NCBI GenBank assembly: GCA_963846505.1
Contig: CAWJWD010000001.1
Coordinates: 992,001 to 1,056,000 of the forward strand
From: JACVRW01 sp963846505
GTDB taxonomy: Bacteria; Actinomycetota; Thermoleophilia; Solirubrobacterales; Thermoleophilaceae
Direction of reading: 5' to 3'
DNA: 64,000 nucleotides
This document shows positions 26,373 through 35,043 of the stretch, piece by piece. The notes below the pieces were generated by a model, which worked only from the letters and a program-made list of their open reading frames with translations, did no database searches and had not been told where the DNA came from. Numbering within the stretch: the first letter of the stretch is position 1; each line of letters opens with the position of its first letter. The translations under genes and the position numbers were made by a program.

Positions 26373-27254
26373 GTGGAGGAGCCGCCCTCGATCACGTTCA
26401 CGGGGGCAGCGCTCGACCGCGCGCCCGTCCAGCGCCGCAGGAGCGAGTGGCTGACCGAGCAGCTGCGCGACGAGCGTGCCGGCACGCTGCTCGTCTCCGA
26501 TCGGGGCGTGCGGGTGGAGCGCGACAGGGATGGCGCCCGCCTGCTGCTGGCGCCGCCCGCGGAGCTCCAGGGCGAGCCGCTGCTACTGGGTCTCGGCGAC
26601 GGCGGGCGGCCGCTGTTCGCACTCGACGTCAGCGACGTCGACGGGAACGGGCTGCCCGGAGTGGCGCTCGGCCTGCGCGAGCTGGCGACCGAGCTGCCCG
26701 CGCACGAGCTCGGTCTCGTCGCCTACGCCGCGGCGCTGCTGAACTGGCACCGCCGGCACGGCTTCTGCGCCGTCTGCGGCCACGCCACCGAGATCGCCGA
26801 CGGCGGCCACGAGCGCCGCTGCCCGGCCTGCGGCGCACATCACTTCCCGCGCACCGATCCGGTCGTGATCATGCGCGTCACGCGCGGGGACCAGCTCCTG
26901 CTCGGCCACAAGCCGGAGTGGCCGGCACGGCGCTACTCGGTCCTGGCGGGCTTCGTCGAGCCCGGCGAGACGCTCGAGCAGGCGGTCCGGCGCGAGGTGC
27001 TCGAGGAGTCCGGCATCGAGGTCGAGGACGTCCGCTACGTGGCCTCCCAGCCCTGGCCGTTTCCCAGCTCGCTGATGCTGGGCTTCGAGGCCACGGCGCT
27101 GCCGGGCCGCGAGCCGGCTGTCGGCGACGAGGAGCTGGAGGACGTGCGCTGGTTCTCCCGCGAGCAGGTGCGGGCCGCCGCTCGAGGCGAGGGCGAGCTG
27201 CTGCTGCCGCCCGCGTTCTCGATCGCCCGCCAGCTGATCGACCGCTGGCTGTAG
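26373..27254 (+). CDS. nudC: NAD(H) pyrophosphatase / deNADding hydrolase NudC
   Basis: This 293-residue Nudix hydrolase cleaves NADH or NAD-capped RNA to the mononucleotides. A zinc ribbon is formed by Cys132, Cys135, Cys150 and Cys153. The Nudix box begins at GFVEPGETLEQA and continues to REVLEESG, and the NudC-specific SQPWPFPSSLM motif follows, which separates it from other Nudix proteins. It starts at GTG with a leaderless -10. The N-terminal domain is complete. Confidence 0.95.
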   Translation: MEEPPSITFTGAALDRAPVQRRRSEWLTEQLRDERAGTLLVSDRGVRVERDRDGARLLLAPPAELQGEPLLLGLGDGGRPLFALDVSDVDGNGLPGVALGLRELATELPAHELGLVAYAAALLNWHRRHGFCAVCGHATEIADGGHERRCPACGAHHFPRTDPVVIMRVTRGDQLLLGHKPEWPARRYSVLAGFVEPGETLEQAVRREVLEESGIEVEDVRYVASQPWPFPSSLMLGFEATALPGREPAVGDEELEDVRWFSREQVRAAARGEGELLLPPAFSIARQLIDRWL

Positions 27255-27258
27255 CCGG

Positions 27259-27816
27259 CTAGCGGTCGGGACGGTCCGGGTAGACGTCGTCGATCGTCGC
27301 CAGCGGCGTGTAGGGGGCGCCGTCGATCGCGGCGGAGATGGCCTCGGGCCCGCCGGCGAGCCGGTCGAGCACGCTGACCACGCCGGCGATCGTCAGGCCC
27401 TCCTCGCGGATGCGCTCGATCGCGGCGATCGTCGAGCTGCCGGTGGTGACCACGTCCTCGACCACCAGGCAGCGCTCGCCCGCGTCGAGCGGCGGCCCCT
27501 CGATCCAGCGTTGCAGTCCGTGGTCCTTGCGCTCCTTGCGCACGAAGAAGCCCTTCACCGGCGCACCGCCGGCGAGCGCGGCGCAGGCGACCGGGTCCGC
27601 CCCCATCGTCAGGCCGCCGACCGCCGTCGCGCCGACCCGCTGGGCCTCGGCAGCGACCAACTCGCCGAGCGCGCGGAAGCCGTCGGGCAGCAGGATCGCG
27701 CGCTTGGCGTCGACGTAGTACTGCGCGGTGCGACCGCTCGTGAGCGTGACCTCGCCGATCACGAGCGCGTGCTCGCGCAGCGCAGCGACGAGCCGCTCGC
27801 GGGCGCTCTCAGCCAT
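27259..27816 (-). CDS. pyrE: Orotate phosphoribosyltransferase PyrE
   Basis: This 185-residue type I phosphoribosyltransferase joins orotate to PRPP to form OMP in pyrimidine synthesis. The PRPP motif CLVVEDVVTTGSS, the catalytic loop FFVRKERKDHG and YYVDAKRA are diagnostic. It is convergent with nudC, with four bases between the stops. No other pyr genes are in the window, so it is expressed alone from the 27817-27874 region shared with the divergent membrane protein gene. Confidence 0.96.
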   Translation of the reverse strand: MAESARERLVAALREHALVIGEVTLTSGRTAQYYVDAKRAILLPDGFRALGELVAAEAQRVGATAVGGLTMGADPVACAALAGGAPVKGFFVRKERKDHGLQRWIEGPPLDAGERCLVVEDVVTTGSSTIAAIERIREEGLTIAGVVSVLDRLAGGPEAISAAIDGAPYTPLATIDDVYPDRPDR

Positions 27817-27874
27817 CGAGCGAAGAACCGTCGTTCCGGGTTAGGGATGCCATGCGCGTGCCGATAGTAATGGC

Positions 27875-28276
27875 GTGGGCACCTTGATCCGGCTGATGGC
27901 GATCGTGGCATCCGCGATCGTGGCGCTCGGCTTCGTCACGTTCGCCGTCGAAGAACTCCACGAGGGTTCGCAGACCCAGCAGCAAGCGCTGTCGAACGAG
28001 CTCGAGGGACGCACGGGGTCCTCGGTCGCGGCGAGCACCCTCCCAGTCGGCGAGGAGGCACGCGAGCAGCAGCACGGCACGCTGCGCGAGGCGATCGACG
28101 ACGCCAACGACGTGCTGCTCGATCCCTTCGACGGCCTGGTCGACTCGACCAACGCCTGGGTCCGGCACGGGGTGCCGACGCTGCTGGGACTGCTGCTCTA
28201 CGGCGTCGGTCTCGGCATGCTGGCCAACTTCCTGCCCAAGCAGCGCCACGTCGGTGGCGACTGGCGCACCGCCTGA
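27875..28276 (+). CDS. Small two-helix membrane protein, unknown
   Basis: I do not recognise a family. This 133-residue protein has a transmembrane helix at 5-27, an external Gln/Glu-rich loop of about 65 residues, and a second helix near 97-117 followed by a short basic tail. Such proteins are common in Solirubrobacterales. The start is GTG; GATAGT/TAGTAA lie just upstream without a ribosome-binding site. Its stop is followed by the leader carrying a c-di-AMP riboswitch. Confidence 0.75.
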   Translation: MGTLIRLMAIVASAIVALGFVTFAVEELHEGSQTQQQALSNELEGRTGSSVAASTLPVGEEAREQQHGTLREAIDDANDVLLDPFDGLVDSTNAWVRHGVPTLLGLLLYGVGLGMLANFLPKQRHVGGDWRTA

Positions 28277-28340
28277 CGCTCCGCTAGCCTGACTCCCGCA
28301 ACATCCCGTGCAAGCGGGTGTCTCGAGAGATCAGAACCAC

Positions 28341-28470
28341 GAACGAAGCGCCGAGTCTTCGTGCTCCCAGCACGAAGAGCGGGGGAACCACGTTCCTGGG
28401 GCGAATCGCGGTCCAAGCACCGCGTAGCGCAGTTCCGGCGCGAGCCCGTCAGCTAACCCCGTAGGCAGGA
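28341..28470 (+). ncRNA. ydaO/yuaA (c-di-AMP) riboswitch
   Basis: The 209-base leader between the membrane protein gene and the M23 peptidase contains the ydaO consensus blocks in order: GAGCGGGGGAACCA, TGGGGCGAATCG, and CCCGTCAGCTAACCCCGTAGGC at the 3' end, written here in pieces and spaced as in the family. The element binds cyclic di-AMP and normally turns off expression of cell-wall hydrolases and osmolyte transporters. In actinobacteria it often precedes NlpC/P60, Rpf or M23 genes, as here. Boundaries are approximate. Confidence 0.9.
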
Positions 28471-28485
28471 AGGGAACCCAAGCTG

Positions 28486-30381
28486 ATGACCACCGCTCGC
28501 CGGGATCTGGCAGCCCACGACCTTTGGGAGCACTCGCTCGAACGTTCCCGCCGACGCCGCGTGCTCGCGGCCCAAGCCCGCCGCGACATCGGCAGGCGCA
28601 AGGGCATCTCGGCGGCGATGGCGACCGCGATGCTCGCCAGCACCGGGGCGCCCCTGGCGTTCGCCGCCACCGCAGGCGCTGCCCGCCAGGCGGTCGCCAC
28701 CGCCTCGCCGGCGAATCGCGCGATCGAGGTCAAGGAGGGCGGCCTGCCGCTGAAGCTCGGCAGCCACGGCGAGCTCGTGGCCCACGTGCAGCGCGCGCTC
28801 GGCGTCGGCACCGACGGCGTCTTCGGCCCCGAGACGGACGCCGCCGTGCGCCGCTACCAGTATGCGGCCAAGCTGGCCGTGGACGGCGTCGTCGGGCCGC
28901 TGACCTGGTCCTCGCTGTTCGCCGCCGGCAGCGGTCAGGCGAGCGGCGTCGGGGGCGACGTCGGGCAGGACGTCAAGGACGCGCTCGCGAGCACGCTCGA
29001 GTCGCAGGGCGTCGCTCACGCCGGCGCACCGGCCGCGGGGAGCGGCGAGCTGCGGGCCGTGGCCGACGACGGAGCGTCCCCTGGCCGCGACGACGCCACG
29101 GGCAGCGACGACCTCCCCGTCGGAGACGACGGCACGGGAGCTCCGGCCGACGCCACCGCGCCGACGGGAAGCGACGGCGGCGAGGCCGGCGGTGGGCAGG
29201 CGCCCGACGCCGACGACCAGCACCAGCCGGCGGCCGAGCAACCCGCTCAGCCGCAGCCGCTCCCGGGCACGAAGGTCGGTGGCAACTGCAGCTCGGCCAC
29301 GCTCGCCGCGCCGGTCAAGGGCGTGCAGACCTCGCCCTACGGCATGCGCTGGGGCCGGATGCACGAGGGAGTCGACATCGGCGCCGCCTCCGGCACCCCC
29401 GTGCGTGCGGCCGCCTGCGGCACGGTGACCGTGCGCGGCCAACAGAGCGGCTACGGGAATATCATCTGCATCACGCACACGAGCTCGTTCGCCACCTGCT
29501 ACGCACATCTGTCGGGCTTCGCGGTCAACAGCGGCCAGCGGGTCGAGGTCGGCCAGACGATCGGCTACGTCGGCTGTACCGGCAACTGCACCGGTCCGCA
29601 CCTGCACTTCGAGACGCGCGTCGGCGGCCAGGCGCAGGACCCGCGCCGCTACCTCGGTGGTGCGGCGATTCCGGGCAAGTCGAGCGCCAGCGCAGCCAAG
29701 GCCGGCGCCGGCACGGCCCCGAAGACGACCCGCGCCTCCGTCCGCCGCAGCGTCGAGCGGGCCAACGCCGCCTGGAGCGGCGGCAGTACCAAGTCCTCGG
29801 GAGGCGCAGCACTGAACCCGAAGCGCGCGGCCGCGACCCCGATCCCGGCCGAGACCGCGCACGCCGCCCTCGCCCCGGCCGACGCGGCAGCCGCCCCTGC
29901 TCCGGTGCAAGCGACGCCCGTCCCCTCGCCCGCAGCTCCGGCGCCTGCCGCCGAGGCGACCCCGGTCGCGGCGACCCCTGCGCCTGCTCCAACCGAGACC
30001 GCGCCGGTCCAAGCAGCACCGGCGCAGCCCGCGCCCGAGGCGGCAGCTCCGGTGGAAGCGGCCCCGGTCCAGCCCGCGCCGACCGACGCGGCACCGGTCC
30101 AGGCGACGCCGGCGCCGGCCCCCATCGAAGCTGCACCCGTGCAACCGGCCCCGACTCCCGCGCCCGTCGAGGCGACGCCGGTGCAGGCGGCTCCGGTCCA
30201 AGCGCCGGTCCAAGCCGCCCCGGTCCAGCCCGCGCCGACCGACGCGGCACCCGTTCAGGCGATCCCGGCGCCCGCACCCGTCGAAGCACAACCGGCCCCG
30301 ACTCCCGCGCCGGCCGGGACTACGGCTGCGCCGGCCCCGGTCGAGACCGCCCCGCAGGAGGCGGCGCCGACCGCGCCCTAG
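28486..30381 (+). CDS. M23 peptidoglycan endopeptidase with peptidoglycan-binding domain and Pro/Ala-rich tail
   Basis: This 631-residue exported protein has a signal/anchor at about 40-65 and a PG_binding_1 domain near 85-145 (LKLGSHGELVAHVQRAL, VDGVVGPLTW). An acidic linker and an M23/LytM domain follow, with zinc ligands His293 and Asp297 in HEGVD and His372/His374 in GPHLHFE. The last 180 residues are a Pro/Ala/Val/Gln tail of APVQPAP-like units that may cross the wall. It would cut peptide cross-links of peptidoglycan. Expression is under the c-di-AMP riboswitch, linking wall hydrolysis to turgor signalling. Confidence 0.93.
   Translation: MTTARRDLAAHDLWEHSLERSRRRRVLAAQARRDIGRRKGISAAMATAMLASTGAPLAFAATAGAARQAVATASPANRAIEVKEGGLPLKLGSHGELVAHVQRALGVGTDGVFGPETDAAVRRYQYAAKLAVDGVVGPLTWSSLFAAGSGQASGVGGDVGQDVKDALASTLESQGVAHAGAPAAGSGELRAVADDGASPGRDDATGSDDLPVGDDGTGAPADATAPTGSDGGEAGGGQAPDADDQHQPAAEQPAQPQPLPGTKVGGNCSSATLAAPVKGVQTSPYGMRWGRMHEGVDIGAASGTPVRAAACGTVTVRGQQSGYGNIICITHTSSFATCYAHLSGFAVNSGQRVEVGQTIGYVGCTGNCTGPHLHFETRVGGQAQDPRRYLGGAAIPGKSSASAAKAGAGTAPKTTRASVRRSVERANAAWSGGSTKSSGGAALNPKRAAATPIPAETAHAALAPADAAAAPAPVQATPVPSPAAPAPAAEATPVAATPAPAPTETAPVQAAPAQPAPEAAAPVEAAPVQPAPTDAAPVQATPAPAPIEAAPVQPAPTPAPVEATPVQAAPVQAPVQAAPVQPAPTDAAPVQAIPAPAPVEAQPAPTPAPAGTTAAPAPVETAPQEAAPTAP
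30061..30318 (+). repeat. 156-bp tandem near-duplication in the M23 tail
   Basis: The segment from 30061 recurs from 30217, offset 156 bp (52 codons), with long identical runs. Both copies encode APVQPAPTDAAPVQA and, further on, PAPTPAP. The second copy ends in a small in-frame deletion. It lies within the Pro/Ala-rich tail and suggests growth of the tail by unequal exchange. Confidence 0.8.
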
Positions 30382-30390
30382 GGGGTCGCC

Positions 30391-31386
30391 CTACCGGTAC
30401 AGGTAGATGGGATCCCCGATGTCGATCCAGTCGTAGATCTGGCGCGCGTTGGGGATCGGCACCCGCAGGCAGCCGTGGCTGGCGGGGTAGGTCGGCACCG
30501 ACGGGTAGCCGTGGATGGCGTAGCCGCGGATGAAGTAGGACGAGTCGACCATGCCCTTGTCGTTCGTGCCCGGGGTCTTCATGTAGAAGCGGTAGGTGCC
30601 GAACACCGTCGGGGTGACCGGCGCGCCCGAGGACGTGTGGTAAGTGCGGTAGGGCCGGCCCTTGTCGGCGAGCACGACCACCTGCTTGGACCAGTCGAAC
30701 TCGACGTGCTTGCCGGCCTTCGGGTAGCGCAGCCTGTACGCCCCCTTGCCGGCGAACAGCCAGGCGTAGACGGAGGTGCTGGCGTAGCCGGTGCGGCCCA
30801 TGTCGTTGGTCTTGCGGAAGGCGAGCACGGCGCGGGCGGTCGCGTCGTCGTAGTAGCCGGTCAGCCCCACGGCGAAGTGCTCGCGGGCGAGCGCGCGCTG
30901 GAGCAGCACGACCTTCGGCCCGCGGGCGCCGACGTCGGCGCTCCAGTCGACGACCTGCAGCCGCCGGTTCCTGGCGCGGAAGGCGACCTGCTCGGGCGTC
31001 GCCAGGTGCTTGACGACGAAGCGCAGCTCGCTCGGCTTGCCGACCCGCACGCGGAAGGCGTAGCGACCGCCGCGGCGCACCGGCCGCGACACGACCTTGC
31101 TGACCTTGCCCTTGCGCACGACCTCGAGGCGCAGCTTCTGGCCCGCCACGTACGGCTTGACCCGCCCGCTCAGCTTGACCTTCTGGAACGGGGCCGCGTA
31201 GCGCGCGTTCTTGGTCGCCATGCCGCCCGCGAGCTTCACCGTCGCCTTGCCGGGCTGCGGCGTGGGCGCGGGAGGAGGCGGCGGAACCGGGGGCGCCGGG
31301 GTGGTCGGCGTCTGGGCGACGGCGGCCGGGGCGGCGAGTGCGAGCAGGGCCAGGAGCGAGGGAAGAGCGAGTACGCGCGGGGTCAT
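30391..31386 (-). CDS. L,D-transpeptidase (YkuD family) with peptidoglycan-binding domain
   Basis: This 331-residue exported enzyme has a signal peptide (1-24), a proline-rich linker, a beta-rich N-terminal domain, a PG_binding-like segment near 175-215 (GYYDDATARAVLAFRKTNDM), and a C-terminal YkuD catalytic domain. His292 in IHGYP and Cys306 in SHGCLRV form the active site. It would form 3-3 peptidoglycan cross-links or attach proteins. It is convergent with the M23 gene with nine bases between, so both wall enzymes end at one point. Confidence 0.94.
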   Translation of the reverse strand: MTPRVLALPSLLALLALAAPAAVAQTPTTPAPPVPPPPPAPTPQPGKATVKLAGGMATKNARYAAPFQKVKLSGRVKPYVAGQKLRLEVVRKGKVSKVVSRPVRRGGRYAFRVRVGKPSELRFVVKHLATPEQVAFRARNRRLQVVDWSADVGARGPKVVLLQRALAREHFAVGLTGYYDDATARAVLAFRKTNDMGRTGYASTSVYAWLFAGKGAYRLRYPKAGKHVEFDWSKQVVVLADKGRPYRTYHTSSGAPVTPTVFGTYRFYMKTPGTNDKGMVDSSYFIRGYAIHGYPSVPTYPASHGCLRVPIPNARQIYDWIDIGDPIYLYR

Positions 31387-31398
31387 ATGAGGCGGGAA

Positions 31399-32262
31399 CT
31401 ATGCCACGGGCGCCCGGCGACCCGCCAGCGGAGGCGCCTGGTGCATCAGTGCCGGGACCGCCACGCAGGCGGCGATCATCAGCGGTCCGAGGATGGCTGC
31501 GACCTCGCCGCCGTCGGCCTGCACGCTGAAGGCGATCGCGTTGTTGAGCGCGTGCAGCGCGATCACCGGGAAGATCGATCCGGTGCGCTCGAACACCAGG
31601 CAGAACATGAAGCCGAGCGCCCCGAGCGGCGGGATGATCAACAGCCCCTCGGCCGAGCCGTCCCAGTGGATCGAGCCGAACAAGGCGCCGTTGATCAGTG
31701 CCGCCGCCAGCGGCGACCACTTGCTGCGCAGCGCGCGGTAGAAGAAGCCGCGGAAGAAGAACTCCTCGGCCGCCGGCGCGACGCAGATGATCATGAAGCC
31801 GGCCGCGACCAGCGCGAAGCCGCCCTCATCGGCGCCGAGGTCCTCGGCCACGGTCTGCTCGACGTCGGGATGCAGCAGCACCCCGTAGACGGCCGCGAAG
31901 ACGTAGAAGCTGACCATCCCGAGGGCCGCCCAGCCGACCGCCGGCCACAGCGGCGTGCGCCGTAGGCCGAAGTGCCACGGCCGCGGCGTGCGCGTGAACG
32001 AGGCGAACAGCACCGCGGTGCCGATGAAGACGGCGCTCTGCACGAGCGTCGCCAGGATCGTGAAGCTCGGGCTGGCGTCGTCGGGATCCGTGCCGGTGAT
32101 CGCCATCACGATCCCGACCGCCACCAGCGTGCCCACGAGCCCGACGACGAAGCCCGCCAGCGCGTACCAGGCGGGCCAGCGCGGAGCGGCCCCCTCGGGC
32201 AGCTCCGGCGGCATCGGCGGCGGCGATGGGATGACGTGCGAACTGGGCGCCTCGGGCTGCAT
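31399..32262 (-). CDS. CPBP-family intramembrane glutamic protease
   Basis: This 287-residue membrane protein has a Pro-rich N-terminus and about eight helices. The CPBP/Abi signature is complete: PAAEEFFFRG (Glu166/Glu167, Arg171), FGSIHW (His199) and ALHALNN (His237, Asn241). Relatives include Rce1 and bacteriocin-immunity-type proteases; the substrate is unknown. ATG 32262 is chosen because in-frame sequence further upstream is antisense to the HAD gene's neighbourhood and arginine-rich. It is nine bases downstream of the HAD gene. Confidence 0.9.
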   Translation of the reverse strand: MQPEAPSSHVIPSPPPMPPELPEGAAPRWPAWYALAGFVVGLVGTLVAVGIVMAITGTDPDDASPSFTILATLVQSAVFIGTAVLFASFTRTPRPWHFGLRRTPLWPAVGWAALGMVSFYVFAAVYGVLLHPDVEQTVAEDLGADEGGFALVAAGFMIICVAPAAEEFFFRGFFYRALRSKWSPLAAALINGALFGSIHWDGSAEGLLIIPPLGALGFMFCLVFERTGSIFPVIALHALNNAIAFSVQADGGEVAAILGPLMIAACVAVPALMHQAPPLAGRRAPVA

Positions 32263-32270
32263 CGAGGGCC

Positions 32271-32942
32271 TCAGAGTAGGGAGGAGAGCTCGGTCAGCGA
32301 GCGGATCGTCTCGACGTCGCCCGCCGCGGGTGCCCCGTCGCGGACGAGCAGGACGGCCCGCACGCACGCGGCGCGGGCCCCTTCGACGTCGTTCTCGAGC
32401 GAGTCGCCGACGTGCAGCGCGGACGCCGGCTCGGCCTCCATGGCCCGCAGCGCCGCCGCGAACACCGCCGGGTCGGGCTTTGCCGCACCGACCTCGGCCG
32501 AGGTGACCACCCCGTCGACGAGCGTCAGCAGCCCGGACGGCTCCAGGAACTCCGGCAGCGAGCAGTCCCAGTTGCTGGCGATCGCCAGCCGCACGCCGCG
32601 CTCGCGCAGCGCGGCCAGGGCCGGGACCACGTCCGGGTAGGGCTCGAACGAGAGCGAGCCGAGCAGCGCCCGCCGGGCACCGGCGTGGTCGAGATCCGGC
32701 AGCGCGAGCGCGTCCAGCAGGACCTGGGCGCAACGGTCGCGCAGGTCATCGAGCGAGGCGGCGTCGCGACCGTCGAGATGATGGGCGAGGTAGTAGCCGA
32801 TCTCGGCCGCGAAGCCGGCCTCGGCCCGATCGGCGGTGAGCTCGTGCCCCTCCGCGGCCAGCAGCGCGCGGAGCCGCGGAGCCGGCGGCTGGAGCTCGAC
32901 GAGCGTGCCGAGCGCATCGAGCAGGACCGTCCGCGCCACCAC
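32271..32942 (-). CDS. HAD-superfamily hydrolase (phosphatase-like)
   Basis: This 223-residue haloacid-dehalogenase-like protein has motif I LLDALGTLVEL (nucleophile Asp in DxxGT), motif II ASNWD, motif III KPDPAVF and motif IV HVGDSLENDV, with a helical cap. It is a likely phosphatase of unknown substrate. The start is one of two tandem GTG codons (32942 or 32939), right at the stop of the upstream mannosyltransferase gene, indicating translational coupling. Confidence 0.9.
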   Translation of the reverse strand: MVARTVLLDALGTLVELQPPAPRLRALLAAEGHELTADRAEAGFAAEIGYYLAHHLDGRDAASLDDLRDRCAQVLLDALALPDLDHAGARRALLGSLSFEPYPDVVPALAALRERGVRLAIASNWDCSLPEFLEPSGLLTLVDGVVTSAEVGAAKPDPAVFAAALRAMEAEPASALHVGDSLENDVEGARAACVRAVLLVRDGAPAAGDVETIRSLTELSSLL

Positions 32943-32944
32943 CG

Positions 32945-34204
32945 CTAGGCGATCCAGTGCCAGGTCGCGAACTGCGCCGTGAACAGCCCCAGGCCGAGTG
33001 CCGAGACGGCCGCCGCGCGCTCGGTCCAGCGGCGCTCCTCGCAGACGAGCGCCAGCCACATGAAGATCGGGAACAGCACGGCGAGGAAGCGCGGCAGCGA
33101 CATCAGCGGCTGGGGCGTGACCGGAAACGAGAGCGGCAGCAGCAGCGAGACGGCGACCCAGGCGCCGTAGGCCAGCGGCAACCGACGCAGCACGCCGACG
33201 CAGGCCCAGATGCCGAACGCCAAGAAGCCGAACAGCATCACGTTGATCGCGGCGATCCGGAACGGGTCGCCGGCGGCGCGCTCGAAGTACACCGGGGCGC
33301 GTCCCCCCGAGAGCAGCTGGCGCGCGCCGTCCCACGCCGCCGCGAGCGCGTCCCAGCAGCCGACCAGCGGGAACTTCAGCTCGCGATACCAAGCGTCGCC
33401 CTGCCCGTCGACGAAGTTGGCGCCGTCGCCGAACAGCGCCAGCCAGAGCGCGTACGCGCCGATGCCGGCGGGCACGAGCAGCAGCCAGCCGGCGTCCGCG
33501 AGCCGGCGCTCGCGCGACTGCCACCAGAGGATCGCGAGCGGGACGAGCAGCAGCACGCCCGCGCTGCGCGTCGCCGCGGCTGCCCCGCCAGCCAGCCCGG
33601 CGAGCGCCCAGTGGTCGGTGCGCGCGGCGAGGAAGGCGCCGACCGCGCCGAGCAGGAACAGGCTCTCCGAGTAGGGCGTGCCGAACCACAGCGCCCCGGG
33701 AAAGACGGCCAGCAGCAGCAGCACCGGGGCGGCGTGGCGGCGCCCGAGCTCCAGCTCGACCAGCCGCGCCAGCAGCGTCAGCGCCGCCAGGAACGCCAGC
33801 AGCGACAGCGCGAAGGCGGCGATCAGCCGGGCGCCGTCCGAGCCGCCGCCAAGCCAGCCGCCGGCATGCACCGCCAGCGGGTAGAGCGGGAAGAAGGCGG
33901 CGCGGTAGTCGCTGCCGTCGTAGCCGTCGTCGGCGATGCGCAGGAACCAGACGGCGTCCCAGCGCGCCAGCGGCGAGAGCAGCACGTCGCCGAAGCCGCC
34001 GAGCGCCTGGGTCAGCGCGGGCTCGTCATAGGAGCGCTCGTTGACGGCAGCCAGGCCGCCGCTCGCAGGACCGAAGGAGAGCGCGGCGAAGACGGCAACC
34101 AGCAGCACCGCGCCGCGGGTCCAGAGGACGATGCCCAGTGCCGTTCGGAACGCCTCCGAACGCCAGAGGGACGCGAGCCGCCGGGGGCTAGCCTCAACCG
34201 CCAT
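32945..34204 (-). CDS. Polytopic mannosyltransferase, PIG-V-like
   Basis: This protein of about 419 residues has ten or more membrane helices and the PIG-V-type luminal motif RWDAVWFLRIADDGYDG followed by AAFFPLYPL. PIG-V-related bacterial enzymes are GT-C fold transferases using polyprenyl-phospho-mannose; the acceptor is unknown. ATG 34204 shares a CATG palindrome with the start of the divergent mscS. A GTG at 34225 would add seven residues and cannot be excluded. Confidence 0.78.
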   Translation of the reverse strand: MAVEASPRRLASLWRSEAFRTALGIVLWTRGAVLLVAVFAALSFGPASGGLAAVNERSYDEPALTQALGGFGDVLLSPLARWDAVWFLRIADDGYDGSDYRAAFFPLYPLAVHAGGWLGGGSDGARLIAAFALSLLAFLAALTLLARLVELELGRRHAAPVLLLLAVFPGALWFGTPYSESLFLLGAVGAFLAARTDHWALAGLAGGAAAATRSAGVLLLVPLAILWWQSRERRLADAGWLLLVPAGIGAYALWLALFGDGANFVDGQGDAWYRELKFPLVGCWDALAAAWDGARQLLSGGRAPVYFERAAGDPFRIAAINVMLFGFLAFGIWACVGVLRRLPLAYGAWVAVSLLLPLSFPVTPQPLMSLPRFLAVLFPIFMWLALVCEERRWTERAAAVSALGLGLFTAQFATWHWIA

Positions 34205-35012
34205 GGCCGGACACGATGCCATCACGCACGCTCCGCTCGCATCGTTCGTCGGCGATCACGAGAACGCGCTGACCGCTGCCGCGATCCTGGTGGGCACGTT
34301 CGTCGTCGCCGAAGTCGTCGACCGGATCCTGTCCCGCCGCGCGAAGCGCCTCGGGCAGGCCGTCGCCGGGGGCGACCTGTCGCCGGTCGCGACGACGCGG
34401 CTGCGGCTCGTGCGGCGACTGATCTTCGCCGCGATCATCGTCATCGGCCTCGGCTTCGCCCTGTCGAAGTTCGACGCGGTCCAGTCCGTCGCCACCGGCA
34501 TCCTCGCCTCCTCCGCCGTCGTCGGGCTGGTCGTCGGCTTCGCGGCGCGGCAGACCCTCGCCAACGCGATCGCCGGCATCCTGCTCGCGATCACCCAGCC
34601 GATCCGGATCGGGGACCTCGTCACGTTCGAGGATGAGACGGGCGAGGTCGAGGACGTCCAGCTGACCTACACCTACATCCGCCTCGACGACGGGCGGCGG
34701 CTGGTGGTCCCCAACGAGCGCCTGGCCCAGAGCTCGATCACCAACCACACGGTCGTCGACGCTCGCGTCCAGGTCGAGGTCTCGGTCTGGGTCAAGCCCG
34801 ACATCGACCTCGAGCAGGCGCTGGCGCTGATCTCCTCCGAAGCGGACGGCGTACGAGCAACCGTGGCGGAATCCGACAAGGAGGGCGTGCGGCTGAGCGC
34901 CACCACCTGGGTCACGAGCCCGCGCGAGCGCGGCAAGGCGGCAGCGGAGCTGCGCCAGCGCTGGCTGCGAGAGCTCCGCGAGCACGGTCTATCCTCGGTC
35001 GAGGCATCGTGA
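34203..35012 (+). CDS. mscS: Small-conductance mechanosensitive channel (MscS family)
   Basis: This 269-residue channel has three N-terminal helices. The pore-lining stretch SSAVVGLVVGFAARQTLAN leads into the beta domain signature ITQPIRIGDLVTF, and VVPNERLAQSSITN lies in the cytoplasmic vestibule. It opens on membrane tension to release solutes in hypo-osmotic shock. ATG 34203 follows TAGCCT by eight bases, a likely leaderless start. It sits among envelope genes and close to the c-di-AMP-controlled hydrolase, another osmotic-response gene. Confidence 0.94.
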   Translation: MAGHDAITHAPLASFVGDHENALTAAAILVGTFVVAEVVDRILSRRAKRLGQAVAGGDLSPVATTRLRLVRRLIFAAIIVIGLGFALSKFDAVQSVATGILASSAVVGLVVGFAARQTLANAIAGILLAITQPIRIGDLVTFEDETGEVEDVQLTYTYIRLDDGRRLVVPNERLAQSSITNHTVVDARVQVEVSVWVKPDIDLEQALALISSEADGVRATVAESDKEGVRLSATTWVTSPRERGKAAAELRQRWLRELREHGLSSVEAS

Positions 35013-35043
35013 CGGCGCAGGGCCGTCGACCCCCAGTTCTCCC

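Noticed and set aside
24200..27254. Integrative element at tRNA-Arg
   Set aside because: There is no integrase, excisionase or second copy of the tRNA 3' end in the window, and codon use of the following genes is native.
30320..31720. 466-codon frame across the L,D-transpeptidase
   Set aside because: It lacks a signal peptide and domain motifs; the YkuD protein in the other frame is complete with catalytic residues.
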